The translations under genes were made by a program, and so were the position numbers. A stretch of 60,662 nt of DNA, taken from an uncultured Eubacteriales bacterium. GTDB taxonomy: Bacteria; Bacillota; Clostridia; Oscillospirales; QAMX01. The DNA lies in NCBI GenBank assembly GCA_934546935.1, contig CAKTEH010000014.1:1-60662 (forward strand), read 5' to 3'. Of the stretch, positions 8,292-15,084 are shown in pieces. The notes beneath the pieces were generated by a model, which did no database searches, was not told the origin of the DNA, and worked only from the letters and a program-made list of their open reading frames with translations. How positions within the stretch are numbered: the first letter of the stretch is position 1; every line of letters starts with the position of its first letter.

Positions 8292-9044
8292 CTATTTGTG
8301 GATAATGCATTGCGCGAGCTTTTCATAGCATTTTGCACCTTTGGAAGAACGGTCATAGGCTAAAATCGGCAGGCCGTGGCTCGGCGCTTCGCTCAGGCGG
8401 ACATTGCGGGGGATCACAACCGGGAAAACCTGCGAACCGAAATGCCGCTTGACTTCCTGCACAACCTGTTGGGAAAGGTTCGTCCGCCCGTCAAACATAG
8501 TCAACAGGATCCCTTCGATTGTGAGGGAAGTATTGTAAGCTTTTTTTACAGACCGGACCGTCTGCATCAACTGGGAAAGCCCCTCTAATGCATAATATTC
8601 GCATTGGATTGGTGCAAGCACGGAATCGGCCGCCACAAGGGCATTAAGCGTCAACAAACCCAATGAAGGCGGGCAGTCGATAAGGATGTAATCATAGGCC
8701 GAGCTGACTTCATTGAGGAGCCAGCGCAGTTTGAACTCCCGCCTGGTTGTGGAAACAAGCTCTACCTCCGCACCTGCAAGCTCGATAGCGGAGGGGATTA
8801 GGTCGCAGAATTTGGTATGCAGGATCAGCTCCTGCGCCCGCATGCCGTCGATAAGGCCGTTATAGACGCTTTTTCTCTCCGGATTTCGGAGTACGCCGAG
8901 TCCTGAGCTTGCATTTGCCTGGGGATCAAAATCGCACAAGAGTGTTTTCTTCCCCGCAGAAGCGAGCGCGGCGGCAGTATTGACGGAGGTAGTCGTTTTT
9001 CCAACACCGCCTTTTTGATTCGCAACTGCGATAATTCTGCCCAT
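8292..9044 (-). CDS. parA: Chromosome partitioning ATPase ParA (Soj)
   Basis: A 250-residue MinD/ParA-type ATPase. The deviant Walker A box KGGVGKTTTS is at 11-20, DFDPQANASSGLG at about 39-51 is switch I, and LIDCPPSLGLLTLNAL is the Walker B region. It dimerises on DNA with ATP and moves ParB-bound origins; in Bacillus it also regulates DnaA. It is the first gene of parA-parB-serS-mscL-SLOG, with a promoter about 35 bases upstream. Confidence 0.96.
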   Translation of the reverse strand: MGRIIAVANQKGGVGKTTTSVNTAAALASAGKKTLLCDFDPQANASSGLGVLRNPERKSVYNGLIDGMRAQELILHTKFCDLIPSAIELAGAEVELVSTTRREFKLRWLLNEVSSAYDYILIDCPPSLGLLTLNALVAADSVLAPIQCEYYALEGLSQLMQTVRSVKKAYNTSLTIEGILLTMFDGRTNLSQQVVQEVKRHFGSQVFPVVIPRNVRLSEAPSHGLPILAYDRSSKGAKCYEKLAQCIIHK

Positions 9045-9079
9045 ACTGCCCTCCGAAAAGAAAACTATCCCAGAAAGAT

Positions 9080-9107
9080 ATTATAACACAGATTTAAGTT
9101 TTTGCAA
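9080..9107 (-). promoter_or_regulatory. Promoter of the parA operon
   Basis: Minus strand TTGCAA, 16 bases, TATAAT, about 36 bases upstream of the parA start codon. The -10 is perfect, the -35 partial. Confidence 0.5.
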
Positions 9108-9129
9108 CTTTTTACAGCAAAATATCAGA

Positions 9130-9165
9130 CCTGTACAGTCATCCAACACGGGGAGACTATACAGG
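9130..9165. repeat. Inverted repeat between parA and the upstream membrane-protein gene
   Basis: CCTGTACAGT (9130-9139) faces ACTATACAGG (9156-9165) across a 16-base loop; one pair is G-T. On the minus strand it follows the membrane-protein gene and precedes the par promoter, without a T tract. It may be a weak terminator or a binding site. Confidence 0.4.
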
Positions 9166-9200
9166 CCCTTAAAGGATTTTTCGCCGTGCTCCGGCAGAGC

Positions 9201-9845
9201 TTAACCGCAGCGGGAACAATATGGCCGGTTCGGCGCTTCGGAAGCGTCGCAGCTTAAGATTTCAGAGGCGTTTTTTAAGTAAGAACAACTTCGGCTCCGG
9301 TGAAGGACGCTGCCGGACTTCGTATAGTAAACCGTCGTACCGGTTTGCGGGGCGGGAGTATCATTGCCGCTATCGTCAGCGCTGCCCTGTGTGCCGGGGT
9401 CTTCCTGGGGGCCGTTGGATACATCTGGATCCTCCTTCGGCCCGTCTGCGGGGTCTTTGCTTTCTGCATCCGCATCGGGTTGAGGTATGTTTCCCAATGC
9501 AGAAGCAAGAATGCGGTCGATGTATTCGTCAATGGCGTCCGTATAGCCTTTTGTATAAGCTTCGCTATAGTTCCGAACCTCATCTGCTGTGCTGCTGTCA
9601 GCGGAAGGCTGTGCAGCTGCTTCTGCCAGGCCCTGCGTAAACGCCTGCGAACGGATCTGGGTAAGTGCGCTTGCTGCACCGAAAGCGGAAGCAGCAAAAA
9701 AGCAGAATGCGATACTCAGCGAGACGTACAGCGTGACGTTTGGCTTATAGGGGAAGAAGCGCCGCAGCAAAAGATGGGAGAGCGTGTAAAGCCCATAACA
9801 TGCCAGTAGAATCAGCAGAGCAAATAAAAATATGATGCCGGACAT
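9201..9845 (-). CDS. Membrane protein with C-terminal Cys/His motif, unknown function
   Basis: A 214-residue protein I do not recognise as a whole. Two hydrophobic segments at about 3-27 and 38-62 anchor it; a helical stretch is followed by a long Asp/Pro/Gly-rich low-complexity linker (about 125-170). The end reads VYYTKSGSVLHRSRSCSYL, then C-D-A-S-E-A and CSRCG. A strand, H-x4-C-x2-L and a final C-x2-C also occurs at the tail of several secreted or membrane-bound Firmicutes proteins and is probably a small metal-binding module. GGGGG precedes the ATG. A LexA-like box lies 27-40 bases upstream of the start codon. Confidence 0.65.
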   Translation of the reverse strand: MSGIIFLFALLILLACYGLYTLSHLLLRRFFPYKPNVTLYVSLSIAFCFFAASAFGAASALTQIRSQAFTQGLAEAAAQPSADSSTADEVRNYSEAYTKGYTDAIDEYIDRILASALGNIPQPDADAESKDPADGPKEDPDVSNGPQEDPGTQGSADDSGNDTPAPQTGTTVYYTKSGSVLHRSRSCSYLKNASEILSCDASEAPNRPYCSRCG

Positions 9846-9866
9846 GAAAATTCCCCCTTAGTCGAA

Positions 9867-9896
9867 TTGACAAAACATTTGTTCGTATGATAGAAT
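9867..9896 (+). promoter_or_regulatory. Promoter-like sequence facing the XRE gene
   Basis: TTGACA (9867-9872), 18 bases, TAGAAT (9891-9896) on the plus strand. It would produce RNA antisense to the XRE regulator gene. The LexA-like box falls in its spacer. It may be real or a chance match in A+T-rich DNA. Confidence 0.3.
9872..9885 (-). promoter_or_regulatory. LexA (SOS) box-like site
   Basis: On the minus strand CGAACAAATGTTTT matches the Bacillus SOS box CGAACRNRYGTTYC at 13 of 14 positions. It lies upstream of the membrane-protein gene and inside a promoter-like sequence on the other strand, so repression by LexA of either direction is possible. Confidence 0.45.
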
Positions 9897-9903
9897 ACAT
9901 ACA

Positions 9904-10572
9904 CTAAACGTTTTTTCTTTCTAATTTTACGCAGTAGCCAATTAATGTCAGACCATGTCTGGTCAAATTTGCATCTGATACCGCTTCGCGGTCTGATATC
10001 TGCAGCAAAGTAGTATTTTCCATTTTTAGCGCCCGGAAAAAGCAGATTTTTTTATCGCTGTCCAACACAAGGTTTACTTTTTCTGGAACAAGGTGTTTGC
10101 ATGGCTGAATCAGAAGATAGTCCTGACGGAGAATGCGAAGTCCTATGGAATCCTCTTCTACAACCATAACAAAATGGCCGGAGCCTGTGTTTTCTCCAGA
10201 TTCCGACTTGTATTTTCTGATCATTTCAGCTTCGGAAAGGATCTCGTGTACCTGAGATTGCTTGAAAACTCTCTGGTATGGCAGCGCCGGCGACGCAAGT
10301 GTAGCAGTTGCCTGCCGTTTATCAGAAATGGGCGGATTTTGCGTTGTTTTCCCTGTATTCAAATAGTTGACATCGGTATCCAGATACCGGGCTATTGCTT
10401 CCAGCAACGGTTCCCGGATATGCTTTATGACTCCGGTTTCATAACGGCTGATCGTGCTGGTATTTGTATCCAAAACCTTGGCAAGCTGCTCGCCGGTTAT
10501 TCCTTTTCTTTTGCGCATCTCACGGATTCGCTGTCCCCGTTCCTGGGACTCGGGATAGTGTTTGGCAGACAT
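9904..10572 (-). CDS. XRE-family repressor with LexA/S24-like C-terminal domain
   Basis: A 222-residue CI-like regulator. The N-terminal helix-turn-helix (about 12-68) contains RKGITGEQLAKVLDTNTST and ISRYETG. After a linker, the C-terminal half (about 130-215) resembles the LexA/CI peptidase fold: EEDSIGLRILRQDYLLIQP holds the Ser in the usual place, but at the position of the catalytic Lys the sequence reads ICFFRALK, so self-cleavage is doubtful. I start it at ATG 10572, seven bases after GAGG; a TTG two codons upstream is the alternative. It is divergent from a sigma-like gene, and TTGCA repeats lie in the shared region, one over its own -35. This looks like the switch of a prophage remnant. 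Confidence 0.8.
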   Translation of the reverse strand: MSAKHYPESQERGQRIREMRKRKGITGEQLAKVLDTNTSTISRYETGVIKHIREPLLEAIARYLDTDVNYLNTGKTTQNPPISDKRQATATLASPALPYQRVFKQSQVHEILSEAEMIRKYKSESGENTGSGHFVMVVEEDSIGLRILRQDYLLIQPCKHLVPEKVNLVLDSDKKICFFRALKMENTTLLQISDREAVSDANLTRHGLTLIGYCVKLERKNV

Positions 10573-10607
10573 ATACAAACCTCATGCACAGTATAAAAGA
10601 TATTTTC

Positions 10608-10636
10608 ATTATAGCGGTTTTGTTTTTTGCATGCAA
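10608..10636 (-). promoter_or_regulatory. Promoter of the XRE gene overlapped by an operator-like palindrome
   Basis: Minus-strand -10 TATAAT (10608-10613) has a 17-base spacer to TTGCAT. That -35 is half of the palindrome TTGCATGCAA (10627-10636), the same half-site as the two repeats further right, which suggests autorepression. Confidence 0.5.
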
Positions 10637-10696
10637 TTAATTTTGAGAAAAAAAGCAAAAAATCATAATATTTTCTTTTGGAAAATGCATGTTTTC

Positions 10697-10709
10697 TTGC
10701 AATATGCAA
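10697..10709. promoter_or_regulatory. Operator-like inverted repeat 1 (TTGCA-N3-TGCAA)
   Basis: Perfect arms TTGCA and TGCAA with spacer ATA in the divergent region between the XRE gene and the sigma-like gene. Confidence 0.5.
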
Positions 10710-10736
10710 TAAAATTCAAACAATATACGAAATGTA

Positions 10737-10749
10737 TTGCAAAATGCAA
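10737..10749. promoter_or_regulatory. Operator-like inverted repeat 2 (TTGCA-N3-TGCAA)
   Basis: Same arms as repeat 1 with spacer AAA. Its centre is 40 bases from that of repeat 1, close to four helical turns, so both would face the same side of the DNA. Confidence 0.5.
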
Positions 10750-10775
10750 CTGATGGACGGAAAGCGGGGATGGGT

Positions 10776-11156
10776 ATGAACTACAGCCAATGTGCGAAGC
10801 GGGAACTTCAAATGCTCCGTCAGCTGTATGTGGCACAGGTTAATCTGAATAAAGAGATGCTGGCAGCGCAGACAGATATAGCAGCCGGGATGTCAGAGGC
10901 GCAGAAGTGCGGATTGCCGCAGGATGGGCGCCTGAAAAAGCGGGTGGAGGATCTGGACCTGCGAATAGAACGTGTACTTAATGCGCTTTGCATATTGGAT
11001 CCAGAAGAACAACGGATTATACTGCTTTGCTATACGGTCGAGGGCTTTACGCCGGAAGATATCATGGAGTTGTTGCATATGGAAAAATCGACATTCTACC
11101 GTAGAAAAAAATCGGCGCTTGAAAAATTTACCAGAGCCCTGTACGGCGTGATCTAA
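10776..11156 (+). CDS. Phage-type sigma-70 region 4-like transcription regulator
   Basis: A 126-residue protein: an N-terminal helical part, then VLNALCILDPEEQRIILLCY and a helix-turn-helix GFTPEDIMELLHMEKSTFY with a basic tail RRKKSALEKF. This arrangement is that of sigma region 4 and of the small phage late-gene activators (ArpU/RinA-like). Region 2 of sigma factors is absent. The start with best ribosome site is ATG 10776 (MNYSQCAKREL), six bases after GGGG; an ATG two codons upstream has none. It is divergent from the XRE repressor. With no phage genes around, it is probably the surviving half of a prophage switch. Confidence 0.65.
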   Translation: MNYSQCAKRELQMLRQLYVAQVNLNKEMLAAQTDIAAGMSEAQKCGLPQDGRLKKRVEDLDLRIERVLNALCILDPEEQRIILLCYTVEGFTPEDIMELLHMEKSTFYRRKKSALEKFTRALYGVI

Positions 11157-11164
11157 AAGGGATA

Positions 11165-11201
11165 TAAAAAAGGCCTGGACAGAATTTCTGTCCAGGCCTT
11201 A
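11165..11201 (-). terminator. Terminator of the PEPCK gene
   Basis: A 15-base perfect inverted repeat (11170-11184 with 11186-11200, AAGGCCTGGACAGAA) with TTTTTT on the minus strand. It follows the pckG stop by about 20 bases and also lies just after the convergent sigma-like gene. Confidence 0.85.
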
Positions 11202-11222
11202 GTTGCTTTGTTTATATGGTTT

Positions 11223-13007
11223 TTACTTTTTAAGGTTGCTCTCCAGCGTATCCAGCTCTGCCCAAAGCTCTGCCGGAACCTTGCCTTCGGAGAATTTCCC
11301 ATAGAAATCCTTAATGCTGTCGAGATCCTCCAGCCACCAATCCTTTTCGACAGTGAGAATACTCTTAAGGTCATCAGCGGTAAACTTATGGCCCTTCTTG
11401 ATCTCGTAGTCAAGATCGGTCAGGTCGATATCCTCTGCCTTCGGGACGAAGCCGATGGGGGTTTCCACGGCGTCGGCCTTACCTTCGCAGCGGGCGAGGA
11501 TCCAGAGCAGGACGCGGAAGTTATCGCCGAAGCCCGGCCACATGAAGTTGCCCTCATCATCAAGACGGAACCAGTTAACATTAAAGATATGCGGCTTCTT
11601 TGTAATCTTTTTGCCCATGTCGAGCCAATGCTGCCAATAGTCGCCCATATTGTAGCCGCAGAACGGCAGCATAGCCATCGGGTCACGGCGGACTACGCCG
11701 ACAGCGCCGGAAGCAGCTGCGGTCGTTTCGGAAGCCATGATGGAGCCGACAAATACGCCGTGGGTCCAGTCACGGGATTCATAAACCAGCGGGGCGGTTT
11801 TTGCGCGGCGGCCGCCGAAAATGATTGCGGAAATCGGCACACCCTGCGGGTTCTCAAATTCGGGGCTGATGCACGGGCAGTTAATAGCCGGTGCGGTGAA
11901 GCGGGAGTTCGGGTGTGCGCCCTTGGATCCATCGTCCGGGTTCCACGGTTCGCCCTTCCAGTTTTCAACACCGTGCGGCGGGTTTTTGTCAAGGCCTTCC
12001 CACCATACGCCGCCGTCCTTGGTCATGACGACATTGGTGAAGATGGTATTCTTGCGGGTAGAAGCAAGTGCGTTCGGGTTGGACTTTTCATTGGTACCAG
12101 GCGCGACGCCGAAGAAGCCGTACTCGGGGTTAATGGCATAAAGCTGTCCATCATCGCCTACACGCAGCCAAGCGATGTCGTCGCCAACGGTTTCGACCTC
12201 ATAGCCCTGGTCACGGAAATACTTCGGCGGGATCAGCATAGCGAGGTTGGTCTTGCCGCAGGCGGACGGGAAAGCGCCGGTGACATACTTCTTGGTGCCG
12301 TCCGGATACTTGATGCCGAGGATGAGCATGTGCTCAGCCATCCAGCCTTCGTTGCGGCCGAGGTAAGAGGCGATACGAAGCGCGAAGCACTTCTTGCCGA
12401 GCAGGACGTTTCCGCCGTAACCGGAGTTGACAGAGCAGATATAGTTATCCTGCGGGAACTGCACGATGTAGCGCTTTTCCTCATCAAGATCGGCTTTGGC
12501 ATGAATACCCTTAATGAAATCAGGATTATCGCCCAGTGCGTCCAATACCTTCTGGCCGATACGGGTCATGATATTCATATTCAGTACAACATAGATGGAG
12601 TCGGTGATCTCAATGCCGTATTTGGCAAACGGGGAACCGACAGGACCCATGGAATACGGCAGGACGTAGCAGGTGCGGCCCTTCATAGCGCCGTCATACA
12701 GGCCCCACAGAAGCTTGTACATTTCAGCCGGATCCATCCAGTTGTTAGTCGGGCCGGCTTCTTCCTTGGTCGGGGTGCAGATGAAAGTACGGCCTTCAAC
12801 GCGTGCGACGTCGTTGACAGCGGTACGGTGATAATAGCAACCCGGGAGAAGATCCTGGTTCAGCTTTACCATTTCGCCGGTGGAGCAGGCTTCAGCGCGC
12901 AGGGCTTCGAGCTGTGCTTCGCTGCCGTCGATCCATACGACGCGGTCCGGCTTGGTCAGTGCGACCATTTCGTCGACCCAGGACAAAACAGCTTTGTTCG
13001 TAGTCAT
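11223..13007 (-). CDS. pckG: Phosphoenolpyruvate carboxykinase (GTP)
   Basis: Interconverts oxaloacetate + GTP and phosphoenolpyruvate + GDP + CO2; in fermenters it often runs toward oxaloacetate. The 594-residue length and the sequence are of the GTP class. FPSACGKTNLAML near 245-255 is the kinase-1 P-loop with the reactive Cys, GDDIAWLRVG near 275 is the metal-binding loop, and GNVLLGKKCFALRIA lies before them. I start at ATG 13007 (MTTNKAVLSWVDEM), eight bases after AAGGAG; the frame is open 50 codons upstream but that part is untranslated leader. It is a single gene with its own strong promoter and terminator. Confidence 0.96.
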   Translation of the reverse strand: MTTNKAVLSWVDEMVALTKPDRVVWIDGSEAQLEALRAEACSTGEMVKLNQDLLPGCYYHRTAVNDVARVEGRTFICTPTKEEAGPTNNWMDPAEMYKLLWGLYDGAMKGRTCYVLPYSMGPVGSPFAKYGIEITDSIYVVLNMNIMTRIGQKVLDALGDNPDFIKGIHAKADLDEEKRYIVQFPQDNYICSVNSGYGGNVLLGKKCFALRIASYLGRNEGWMAEHMLILGIKYPDGTKKYVTGAFPSACGKTNLAMLIPPKYFRDQGYEVETVGDDIAWLRVGDDGQLYAINPEYGFFGVAPGTNEKSNPNALASTRKNTIFTNVVMTKDGGVWWEGLDKNPPHGVENWKGEPWNPDDGSKGAHPNSRFTAPAINCPCISPEFENPQGVPISAIIFGGRRAKTAPLVYESRDWTHGVFVGSIMASETTAAASGAVGVVRRDPMAMLPFCGYNMGDYWQHWLDMGKKITKKPHIFNVNWFRLDDEGNFMWPGFGDNFRVLLWILARCEGKADAVETPIGFVPKAEDIDLTDLDYEIKKGHKFTADDLKSILTVEKDWWLEDLDSIKDFYGKFSEGKVPAELWAELDTLESNLKK

Positions 13008-13107
13008 AATGTTACTCCTTTTCTTTTGACACATGAGTGTGGTTTCGCAAAGTATCTGGCTGCCGCAGGGAAATCCACGGCACAAGCCGGTCAAATACGC
13101 AGATTTC

Positions 13108-13144
13108 AGACCGTTCCCAAAACTGCGGGTTTTTGGAACGGTCT
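13108..13144. repeat. Hairpin in the PEPCK leader
   Basis: AGACCGTTCC (13108-13117) pairs with GGAACGGTCT (13135-13144), one mismatch, then five more pairs around loop TGCGG. It lies near the middle of the ~200-base transcribed leader and has no T tract, so it is not an ordinary terminator. A further ATACGCAG/CTGCGTAT-type direct repeat occurs next to it and in the promoter spacer. Confidence 0.55.
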
Positions 13145-13217
13145 TGCACGTATTCAACGCCGGATATGCTCCGGCACATTTTGAATCGGGAAAACGATTT
13201 CCTTGTTATCCATCCTG

Positions 13218-13246
13218 ATTATACCAGCAAATACGCAGTATGTCAA
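13218..13246 (-). promoter_or_regulatory. Consensus promoter of the PEPCK gene
   Basis: Minus strand TTGACA (13241-13246), 17 bases, TATAAT (13218-13223): a perfect sigma-A promoter. It gives a 5' leader of about 200 bases before pckG. The remaining stretch 13,247-13,315 holds nothing I recognise. Confidence 0.85.
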
Positions 13247-13315
13247 CGATCAAAGTGAAAGAATAAGCAGAAGAAAATGTAGATTTCCTCAATAATATGC
13301 CCAAATAGGCAGAAA

Positions 13316-13519
13316 CTACCCGTCGATTTTGAAATCGAGCTGGGATGGAACCTTCAATTTTGGGGAAGGAATGCGTTTGGTTGGGTCATATTTGAATTTT
13401 CGGCACTTATAATTTGCACCGACGACGCCGTACCGGCTGCACAGTAATTCCGACGAATCGATGCGGCTGGCGGACTGGCACAGGGCGCAGGCATGTGCGA
13501 TATCCTTTCGGAATAACAT
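13316..13519 (-). CDS. Small cysteine-containing protein downstream of ylbJ
   Basis: A 67-residue protein (MLFRKDIAHACALCQSAS...). AAAGGAGG stands seven bases before the ATG, a near-ideal ribosome site, and the gene lies 49 bases after ylbJ on the same strand. Four Cys residues fall in C-x2-C ... C ... C spacing (CALC, LLCSRYGVV, NYKCRKFKYDP), followed by a basic-Pro tail. The pattern suggests a small zinc-binding fold. I recall similar short proteins (C-x2-C, then C-x-K/R-H-G-V-V, then C-R-x-F-x-Y-D-P) in other Clostridia, but no function is known to me. Confidence 0.7.
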   Translation of the reverse strand: MLFRKDIAHACALCQSASRIDSSELLCSRYGVVGANYKCRKFKYDPTKRIPSPKLKVPSQLDFKIDG

Positions 13520-13568
13520 CGAAATCCCTCCTTTCCCATACGATAGTATAAACGGTTCAAGGCAGAAA

Positions 13569-14729
13569 TCAAAGGGGTTTTCGAAAAAATTTACAAATGT
13601 AGGGCAGTGCCAATACCGCGGCAACGGCGGCGCATCCCGAGGCGGCATAGGCGATTGCGCTGCCGGAGCGGATACCGGAAAGCAGCTCCGCTTGCACGTA
13701 AGCGGCGGCGGGAATACCGATACCGGAAGCTGCGAGGAAGAGGCGGACATAAACTGCGGAAATCGCCCCGTGCATAAGCTTGCCCAGGATATACGGTTTT
13801 AAGGAAAGCCCTCCGGAATCCAGAAAGCTGAGTACCTGGCAGTGTACGCTGATGCCGGCCCATCCCAGTATAAAGGCAGCCATGGACAGCTGTGTCCCCA
13901 CATTCCCGGCGGCGCCGGACAGGCCGCTGAGACCGGAGGTCATTTCCAGAAAACCGATTGCAATGCGCTCAATACTGCTTTGTGTGATTTCAAGCGGAGA
14001 CAGGAGCCATGCGATCCCGCGCACGGCTGCGGAAAGGATCCCGGAGGAAAAAAGAAGGTCGGTAGCGACGGCAAAAAAGATGACAAAAGCGCTGATGTTG
14101 CCGACCGACGCAAGCGCGCGGGTAACGGAGCTTGTGAATACGGAAGCAAAATGCGGCTGTTCGTAAAGTACCGGCTTATGTCCGGCAGCTGTCGTATTTT
14201 CCCCTTTCTTATAGGAGCGGAACAGGATCCCGACGGTGACGGAAGCCAGAACATGAGCGGCGTAAAGCAGGATCCCGGCTTTTGAACTGGAAAAAATTCC
14301 GCTTCCGACGACGCCAAGGATGAATGCGGGGCCGGAGTTATTGCAGAAGGAGAGCATCCGTTCGCATTCACTTTGGGTGCACTGCCCGCTTTCATAAAGG
14401 GCAACGGCGCTTTTTGCGCCGATGGGATATCCGCCGATAATGCCCATCAGGAAAGGCCCGGCGCATGCGCCGCTGAGGTTAAACAGCCGCCGCATCACAG
14501 GTGCGCAGGCTTTGCCCAGCGCGCGGGCGTACCCCATGCCGATGACGAGGTTGGAAAGCACAAGGAAGGGGAACAAGGAGGGCAGGATCAGCTCTATGCA
14601 CATTGCCGCCGCTTTCCCTGCGGTTTCCTTGCAGGCGTCTGTGTAAACCAGCAGCCCGACAAGGCTGGCGCCGATGGCCAGCGCGAACAGGATTCTGTAA
14701 AATAAGCCTAATCTGTTTTTTCGCATCAT
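13569..14729 (-). CDS. ylbJ: Sporulation integral membrane protein YlbJ
   Basis: A 386-residue polytopic protein of the YlbJ family, needed for spore cortex in Bacillus and proposed to act in a transport step. Typical segments are ELILPSLFPFLVLSNLVIG, GPFLMGIIGGYPIGAKSA and CNNSGPAFILGVVGSGIF, with further helices to the end. The open frame runs far upstream of the true start; AAGGAG lies 14 bases before the ATG-ATG at 14726-14729 (MMRKNRLGLFY), which matches the family N-terminus. A good sigma-E-like promoter lies 36-65 bases upstream, in keeping with mother-cell expression. Confidence 0.92.
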   Translation of the reverse strand: MMRKNRLGLFYRILFALAIGASLVGLLVYTDACKETAGKAAAMCIELILPSLFPFLVLSNLVIGMGYARALGKACAPVMRRLFNLSGACAGPFLMGIIGGYPIGAKSAVALYESGQCTQSECERMLSFCNNSGPAFILGVVGSGIFSSSKAGILLYAAHVLASVTVGILFRSYKKGENTTAAGHKPVLYEQPHFASVFTSSVTRALASVGNISAFVIFFAVATDLLFSSGILSAAVRGIAWLLSPLEITQSSIERIAIGFLEMTSGLSGLSGAAGNVGTQLSMAAFILGWAGISVHCQVLSFLDSGGLSLKPYILGKLMHGAISAVYVRLFLAASGIGIPAAAYVQAELLSGIRSGSAIAYAASGCAAVAAVLALPYICKFFRKPL

Positions 14730-14764
14730 ATAGTTAAGTGTCGCTCCTTTTACAGGGGATGGTA

Positions 14765-14794
14765 AATATATGTGGCACACTTGGGTGCATATGC
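14765..14794 (-). promoter_or_regulatory. Sigma-E-like promoter of ylbJ
   Basis: Minus strand GCATATG, 15 bases, CATATATT, against the sigma-E pattern KMATATT - 14/15 - CATACANT (6 of 7 and 7 of 8 matches). The near-palindromic DNA also offers a weaker match reading toward yqfC on the plus strand. Confidence 0.45.
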
Positions 14795-14811
14795 TTCTAT
14801 GAGGTGTTGAT

Positions 14812-15084
14812 ATGGCGAAAGCGGGATGGATGAAAAAGATTACAAGGGCGATGGAACTTCCGCCGGATGCACTGCGGCCCACGCCGCGCATCATTCTTTC
14901 CGGGAACGAGGAGGTACTTATCGGCGGGCATGCGGTGCTTCTGGCGTATACGCCGGAATTTCTAAGCGTGTCCAGGGCGGGATTGCGTGTGTGCGTGCAG
15001 GGCAGCGGGCTGGTCATACTGGCGATGGATAAGCTGGGGATCTGTGTAGGAGGCGTTATCGATTCGATATCGTTTGAACGATGA
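14812..15084 (+). CDS. yqfC: Sporulation protein YqfC
   Basis: A 90-residue YqfC-family protein. Its core is MELPPDALRPTPRIILSGNE, EVLIGGHAVLLAYTPEFLSV and a closing GVIDSISFER. In Bacillus yqfCD is a sigma-E operon required for spore formation, of unknown mechanism. GAGGTG stands five bases before the ATG. The last four bases overlap the yqfD start (ATGA), so both are translated together. Confidence 0.93.
   Translation: MAKAGWMKKITRAMELPPDALRPTPRIILSGNEEVLIGGHAVLLAYTPEFLSVSRAGLRVCVQGSGLVILAMDKLGICVGGVIDSISFER

Noticed and set aside
11208..13184. 658-codon forward frame opposite PEPCK
   Set aside because: Codon bias of the highly conserved pckG leaves the opposite strand open; the translated sequence resembles nothing.
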